Shown: in pieces, positions 6,080 to 9,470 of the stretch
How the letters are laid out: each line of letters starts with the position of its first letter
Position numbering within the stretch: position 1 is the stretch's first letter
Assembly (NCBI GenBank): GCA_011051635.1
Contig: DRKV01000196.1
Span: forward strand, 1-9,470
Direction: 5' to 3'
Source of the DNA: Chloroflexota bacterium
Lineage (GTDB): Bacteria > Chloroflexota > Anaerolineae > Anaerolineales > DRKV01
DNA length: 9,470 nucleotides
The notes under the pieces: generated by a model
Seen by the model: only the letters and a program-made list of their open reading frames with translations
Database searches by the model: none
Told to the model about the DNA's origin: nothing
Translations under genes and position numbers: made by a program

Positions 6080-7927
6080 TTATTTTGCCTCCTGGGCCAT
6101 AATTTGTTCGCGGACCCAACGCGCAGTCATCGGCAACCCATCGATGTGTGCAACCGAGACCATTTTCTCCGCCTGCCCCGGCAGGTGCATGGTCAAAATC
6201 TGGTGCAACTGGCCGTCGCGGTTCAATTCCACAACGTACACCCGCTTATGGTTCTTGACGAAATCATCCAGGTGGTGTGAGCAAGGCAGGGAGCGCACCC
6301 GCATGAAATCCGTAGGGATACCGGCAGCCATCAACTGGTCGCGGGCCTCCAAAATGGCGTCCTCCGTGGTGCCGAAGCCAATCAGACCAATCTCCGCCCC
6401 TCCCTCGGTTTCGTACACAACGGGCAGCGGCATCAATTCGCGGGCCACCTGGAATTTCTGCTTGATGCGGTTTTGCAAGTGCTCCCAGTTCTCCGGGTCT
6501 TCGCTGTAACGGGCGTAATCATCGTGGCCGGTGCCGCGGGTGAAGTAAGCGCTGCGGGGATGCCGGTTGCCGGGTACGGTGCGATAGGGAATGCCGTCAC
6601 CGTCCACGTCCACGTAACGGCCCCACTCCATCTTGAACTTCTCGGCGAAGGTCTCCAGGTCGTCTTCCCACAGAATTTTGCCGCGGTCCATCGGCTGGTC
6701 GGGATACTGGAAGGGTTTGGTCATCCACTGGTTCATCCCCAGGTCGAGGTCGCTGAGGACGAAAACGGGAGCCTGTAAGCGTTCGGCGATGTCGAAGGCC
6801 TTCCAGCCGAATTCAAATGCCTCGGTGGGGTTGGCGGGTATCAAAATGGCGTTGTTGGTATCGCCGTGCCCCAGGAAGAACAGCATGGTCAGGTCGCCCT
6901 GGCCGGTGCGGGTGGGCAGACCGGTGCTGGGGCCGACGCGGGCCACATTCCAAATCACCACGGGGACTTCGGCAGCGTATGCCAGCCCGATGAATTCCGT
7001 CATCAAACTGACACCGGGGCCGGAGGTGGAGGTCATCGACCGCAGGCCGGCCCAGCCCGCTCCAATTGCCATGCCGATGGCGGCCAGTTCGTCTTCCGCC
7101 TGCACCACGGCAAAGGTATGCTTGCCATCCTTGTCCTTGCGGAGTTTGGGCAGATACTCGTTCAAGGTCTCCGCCAGGCTGGAAGCCGGGGTGATAGGAT
7201 ACCAGCCCACAAATTGCACGCCTCCGTAGATAGACCCCAGGGCGGCAGCCACGTTGCCGTCCGTCATGATGTAGCCTTCCGTCTTATCCATCGGAGCGAC
7301 CATGTAGGGGTCTTTCTTTTCCAGGTTTTCGGCAGCCCATTGCGCCGCGGCCTCCACAACGCCCATATTGAGGGCGATGGGTTTTTCCTTGCCTTTGAAG
7401 TGGAAATCCAGCGCAAAGCGGATTTTGTCCAGGTCAATGCCCAGCATCTGGGCCAAAACGCCGACGTACACCATGTTGGCGACATAATTCCGCAGACTGG
7501 AGGGCGCGCCGGAGGCTTTGGCAAGTTTCTTGACCGGCATGGGGTAGACGGTGATATCGTCCCGCCCAATTGCCAGACGAATGCTGTCATCGTAAAAGAG
7601 TACGCCGCCCGGAAGGACATCGGCCACGTCGCGGGCGAAACTGGCGGGGTTCATCGCCACCACAATTTCATGCTCCTCGCGGCGGGCCAGGTAGCCGTCC
7701 TTGCTAACCCGGATGGTAAACCAGGTGGGCAACCCCTGGATATTCGAGGGGAACAGGTTTTTCCCCTCCACGGGCACTCCCATCTTGAAGATTGCCCGCA
7801 TCAAAGTGGTGTTGGATGTCTGGCTGCCGGAGCCGTTGACCGTTCCCACCGTAATGGAAAAGTCATTGATAATCGGCTCCACTCCCTCCGGCAAGGCCAG
7901 TTTCTCCGAAGGCTGTGCGGTTGTCAT
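6080..7927 (-). CDS. korA: 2-oxoacid:acceptor oxidoreductase, fused gamma-alpha subunit
   Basis: A 615-residue protein. Residues about 22-205 form the gamma domain, recognisable from GTVNGSGSQTSN at 28-39, which helps bind CoA. The alpha (pyruvate-ferredoxin-oxidoreductase-like) part begins near 220. YPITPASS at 243-250 is the motif known to be needed for activity in the Sulfolobus 2-oxoacid oxidoreductase. STSGPGVSLMTEFIGLA (300-316) and GPSTGLPTRTGQGDL (332-346) follow, then a linker with an acidic DVDGDGIPYRT (440-450) and a C-terminal transketolase-like domain (about 505-612). Fusion of gamma to alpha with no separate delta (ferredoxin-like) subunit places it with the two-subunit Sulfolobus/Mycobacterium KorA class. 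The ATG at 7927 has AAGGAGA 7 nt upstream, a strong ribosome site. It lies just downstream of an FCD-type regulator, with a terminator between, suggesting its own promoter and possible control by that regulator. Confidence 0.94.
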   Translation of the reverse strand: MTTAQPSEKLALPEGVEPIINDFSITVGTVNGSGSQTSNTTLMRAIFKMGVPVEGKNLFPSNIQGLPTWFTIRVSKDGYLARREEHEIVVAMNPASFARDVADVLPGGVLFYDDSIRLAIGRDDITVYPMPVKKLAKASGAPSSLRNYVANMVYVGVLAQMLGIDLDKIRFALDFHFKGKEKPIALNMGVVEAAAQWAAENLEKKDPYMVAPMDKTEGYIMTDGNVAAALGSIYGGVQFVGWYPITPASSLAETLNEYLPKLRKDKDGKHTFAVVQAEDELAAIGMAIGAGWAGLRSMTSTSGPGVSLMTEFIGLAYAAEVPVVIWNVARVGPSTGLPTRTGQGDLTMLFFLGHGDTNNAILIPANPTEAFEFGWKAFDIAERLQAPVFVLSDLDLGMNQWMTKPFQYPDQPMDRGKILWEDDLETFAEKFKMEWGRYVDVDGDGIPYRTVPGNRHPRSAYFTRGTGHDDYARYSEDPENWEHLQNRIKQKFQVARELMPLPVVYETEGGAEIGLIGFGTTEDAILEARDQLMAAGIPTDFMRVRSLPCSHHLDDFVKNHKRVYVVELNRDGQLHQILTMHLPGQAEKMVSVAHIDGLPMTARWVREQIMAQEAK

Positions 7928-7970
7928 GGAAAAATCTCCTTCCTGAAATCAATTGCGAAATGCGCGGGGA

Positions 7971-7983
7971 GCGTACGATACGC
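7971..7983. repeat. Small palindrome upstream of korA, possible operator
   Basis: GCGTA-CGA-TACGC is a perfect 5-bp inverted repeat with a 3-bp centre, lying 44 bp before the korA start and after the regulator's terminator. Its size suits a dimeric winged-helix regulator, but it does not match the textbook GntR/FadR operator cores I know. No clear korA promoter pair was found; TATCGT on the minus strand (7974-7979) is a weak -10 candidate inside the palindrome. Confidence 0.3.
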
Positions 7984-8001
7984 CGACTACCCACACGCAA
8001 T

Positions 8002-8041
8002 AAAAAACCGCCTCCGCGCTCCATACGCTACGCAGGGCGGT
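8002..8041 (-). terminator. Probable intrinsic terminator of the FCD-family regulator gene
   Basis: On the minus strand ACCGCC (8036-8041) pairs with GGCGGT (8007-8012), with an additional inner GCG/CGC pairing, and is followed by six T (8002-8007). The hairpin overlaps the last codons of the regulator. The long and imperfect inner loop makes it weaker than the one after korB, so some read-through into korA is possible. Confidence 0.6.
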
Positions 8042-8696
8042 GATGCAACAAATCCTTGTGTTCGATAAGCGCCTGCAAGCCCTTCCCAAAATCTCCCTGC
8101 CGGATGGCATCTACCATCTCCTGATGGTATCGCCATACCTGACGCAGGTAGTCGTAGTCAGCGTACAGGTTCAAGCCAAACGATTCATAGGCATCCCAAA
8201 AAGCCTCGAGCAGTCCCAGCACGAAGGGATTCTCCAGTTTGCGGTAAATCGCCATGTGAAGTTCGCGATGTTCCTCGTGCGGGATGCGTACCGGCGTGCC
8301 ATTCAGTTTCTCCCAGGCCCGATTCACCAGCGTTTGCAGGTAAGCATGGTCTTCCGGTTCCAGGAGAGAAACGGCACGAGACCAATAAGCCTGTTCCAAC
8401 TGGTTGCGCAGGTCGGCGTAATGCTCGAAGTATTCCCTATCCAGGTGAATGGCATATACCAGGCTAAGACGGACGGCAGGCGCAAAGGAGTATGGCAGGC
8501 GGCGAATCCCCAAACGGGGACGCACGTCCACCAAATCCAGTGCCCGCGCTACTTCCAGATGTTCGCGCAACTTGGATACGCTCACGTCCAGGTCTGCGCT
8601 CATATCCTGGAGCGAGGGCAATTTTGCCTGCTCGCCTCCATCTTCGTTGGGAACTTGCGCCAGATAACGCAGAAAATCAACGGTTCCTTGCTGCAT
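8028..8696 (-). CDS. FadR-subfamily GntR transcriptional regulator with FCD domain
   Basis: The 222-residue protein has an N-terminal winged helix-turn-helix (about residues 4-68): LPSLQDMSADLDVSVSKLREHL is the helix-turn-helix and DLVDVRPRLGIRR the wing. The all-helical FCD effector domain follows (about 75-218). Candidate metal or ligand-binding residues are D95, H147 (ELHMAIY), H191 (YHQEMVDAI) and H213 (IEHKDLL), the usual one Asp and three His pattern of FCD proteins that bind small carboxylates through a metal. The wing region is somewhat shorter than in many GntR proteins. The ATG at 8696 has GAGGAAG 10 nt upstream. The gene has a well-formed promoter and lies directly upstream of korA in the same direction, so control of the oxidoreductase by a carboxylic acid signal is plausible but inferred. 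It is also divergent from the SanA-like gene, another possible target. Confidence 0.88.
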   Translation of the reverse strand: MQQGTVDFLRYLAQVPNEDGGEQAKLPSLQDMSADLDVSVSKLREHLEVARALDLVDVRPRLGIRRLPYSFAPAVRLSLVYAIHLDREYFEHYADLRNQLEQAYWSRAVSLLEPEDHAYLQTLVNRAWEKLNGTPVRIPHEEHRELHMAIYRKLENPFVLGLLEAFWDAYESFGLNLYADYDYLRQVWRYHQEMVDAIRQGDFGKGLQALIEHKDLLHHRPA

Positions 8697-8741
8697 GAAT
8701 GGTCGTCTTCCTCAAAAATAGTCGCGGGGAACAAGGGGCAA

Positions 8742-8804
8742 CGGCAATTCTACTTTCATTAGTAGCATTAATCCTATTAATCTGGATTTACCGGCAATTT
8801 TACT
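8742..8804. repeat. Near-identical 13-bp direct repeats exactly 50 bp apart in the control region
   Basis: CGGCAATTCTACT (8742-8754) and CGGCAATTTTACT (8792-8804) match at 12 of 13 positions. Between them lie two copies of ATTAATC (8767-8773, 8776-8782; 9-bp period) and an inverted pair AATCC/GGATT (8770-8788). The right copy overlaps the -10 of the regulator's promoter and the left lies downstream of its start point. The arrangement could serve autoregulation. Confidence 0.5.
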
Positions 8805-8825
8805 ACTCCCCCCAACGGGCGTCAA
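8797..8825 (-). promoter_or_regulatory. Sigma70-type promoter of the FCD-family regulator
   Basis: On the minus strand TTGACG (8820-8825) and TAAAAT (8797-8802) each match the consensus at 5 of 6 positions and are separated by exactly 17 bp. Transcription would begin near 8790, leaving a leader of about 94 nt before the regulator's ATG. A second -10-like TAGAAT (8747-8752) lies in the left direct repeat but has no -35 partner. Confidence 0.6.
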
Positions 8826-8847
8826 TGAAAAATCGTCATTTCAGCAG

Positions 8848-8867
8848 GACAACTGCGAGCAATTGTC
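8848..8867. repeat. 20-bp imperfect palindrome between the two divergent genes
   Basis: GACAACTG-CGAG-CAATTGTC pairs at 7 of 8 positions. It lies 22 bp upstream of the regulator's -35 box and about 40 bp upstream of the SanA gene's -10, a position from which a bound dimer could affect both directions. Confidence 0.4.
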
Positions 8868-8903
8868 GTCCTACCAAGCAGTTATCCTACCTCCCGGAAT
8901 CCG

Positions 8904-8912
8904 TGATACAAT
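8904..8912 (+). promoter_or_regulatory. Candidate extended -10 promoter for a leaderless sanA transcript
   Basis: TG-A-TACAAT is an extended -10 (TACAAT, 5 of 6 matches) ending 7 bp before the ATG at 8920. Transcription would therefore start at or next to the A of that ATG. No -35 box and no ribosome site are seen, which fits a leaderless mRNA. Confidence 0.45.
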
Positions 8913-8919
8913 GCCCGCC

Positions 8920-9470
8920 ATGTGGAAAATCCTGCGCCGCATCGGGCGAGGTCTCCTGTTCGCAGGAGGCCTGTTGTTGTTGCCCCGTCTGTGGACTACG
9001 CTGCTTGCGCTTGCCGCTATTCGCTCCGCGGAAGATGCCGCTCCGCAGCCGGTAGCCATCGTTTTCGGGGCCGGCCTGTACCGGGACGGCAGCCCCACGC
9101 CGGTTTTGCGAGACCGTCTCGCCACCGCCGCCGAACTTTACGCTCTGGGCAAGGTGGAGAAACTGCTCTTCAGCGGCGACAACCGGACTGTCTATTACAA
9201 CGAGCCGGAGGCTATGCGGCGTTACGCCCTCCAACTTGGCGTGCCCGCCGAGACCATCGTCCTGGACTACGCCGGCCTGCGGACTTACGACACCTGCTAC
9301 CGCGCCCGCCACATCTTTCAGGTGGAATCGGCCATTCTGGTCACGCAGCGCTTCCATTTGCCGCGCGCCCTGTACCTGTGTTCGCGCCTCGGCATCCGGG
9401 CGGAGGGCGTGCCCGCCGACCGGCAATACTACCGCAAAAGCGCCCGCCTGTTCTGGCAATTGCGCGAGAC
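8920..9470 (+). CDS. sanA: SanA/DUF218-family envelope protein (cut by right edge)
   Basis: 183 codons are present and the frame is open at the edge; E. coli SanA is about 239 residues, so the C-terminus is missing. A basic start (WKILRRIGR) and a hydrophobic span at about 11-33 suggest a membrane anchor with the main domain outside. The DUF218 core is clear: AIVFGAGLYRDGSPTPVLRDRL (46-67), LLFSGDN (82-88), NEPEAM (94-99), LDYAGLRTYDTCYRA (115-129) and VTQRFHLPRAL (141-151). The FSGDN, LDYAG and TQRFH blocks are especially SanA-like. SanA is linked to envelope barrier function and vancomycin exclusion at high temperature; its biochemical reaction is not settled. The in-frame ATG at 8911 would add three residues, but it overlaps the likely -10 box and has no ribosome site, so 8920 is preferred. 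It is divergent from the FCD regulator. Confidence 0.88.
   Translation, partial: MWKILRRIGRGLLFAGGLLLLPRLWTTLLALAAIRSAEDAAPQPVAIVFGAGLYRDGSPTPVLRDRLATAAELYALGKVEKLLFSGDNRTVYYNEPEAMRRYALQLGVPAETIVLDYAGLRTYDTCYRARHIFQVESAILVTQRFHLPRALYLCSRLGIRAEGVPADRQYYRKSARLFWQLRE

Noticed and set aside
5143..6102. Plus-strand open frame of 319 codons
   Set aside because: It is antisense to korB, whose TPP and cluster motifs are unambiguous.
6866..8068. Plus-strand open frame of 400 codons
   Set aside because: It is antisense to korA and crosses the regulator's terminator; it has no domain and a biased Gly/His/Gln composition.
8699..9055. Plus-strand open frame of 118 codons with one hydrophobic segment
   Set aside because: The hydrophobic stretch comes from the AT-rich divergent spacer, and the second part overlaps the sanA-type gene out of frame. 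No ribosome site was found, and it covers the regulator's promoter.
8887..9459. Minus-strand open frame of 190 codons
   Set aside because: It is antisense to the sanA-type gene, which has clear DUF218 motifs.

Overview
The window looks like a chromosomal segment of a Chloroflexota (Anaerolineae-type) bacterium. The main clue is the secreted-protein motif YLPLVMRN in the protein at 3467-4912; YLPLV-type motifs are, from memory, typical of exported Chloroflexota proteins. A two-subunit 2-oxoacid:ferredoxin oxidoreductase fits an anaerobic or facultative lifestyle. The assignment is an inference because no rRNA or other marker gene is present. No tRNA, rRNA, CRISPR array, insertion sequence or phage gene was seen.

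All genes but one are on the minus strand, so transcription runs right to left. At the right edge a SanA/DUF218-family envelope protein (8920 to the edge, plus strand, open at the edge) is divergent from a FadR/GntR-type regulator with an FCD ligand domain (8028-8696, minus). The roughly 220-bp spacer between them holds a well-formed sigma70-type promoter for the regulator, an extended -10 for the SanA gene and several short repeats. A hairpin terminator closes the regulator gene. Next come korA (6080-7927) and korB (5050-6078), one nucleotide apart and probably translationally coupled. They encode the fused gamma-alpha subunit and the TPP/[4Fe-4S] beta subunit of an oxidoreductase that decarboxylates a 2-oxoacid to acyl-CoA and reduces ferredoxin. 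A strong 14-bp-stem terminator follows korB.

Left of that terminator is a surface-carbohydrate block with its own candidate promoter. It holds two tandem paralogous exported glycoside-hydrolase-like proteins (3467-4912, Sec signal peptide; 1886-3427, lipoprotein), then, after only 6 bp, a multi-membrane-span GT-C-type glycosyltransferase (656-1879). After a 168-bp gap a second GT-C-type transferase starts and runs off the left edge (487 to 1). This last gene is clearly more AT-rich than its neighbour. A coherent reading is that the GT-C enzymes transfer sugars from lipid-linked donors outside the membrane and the two exported hydrolase-like proteins trim or bind the resulting glycan. The kor operon and its regulator are a separate metabolic unit.

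The window contains mostly recognisable families. The most unusual features are the tandem hydrolase pair with different anchoring and six shared cysteines, its tight coupling to a glycosyltransferase, and the repeat-rich control region beside the FCD regulator. I found no clearly undescribed multi-gene system.
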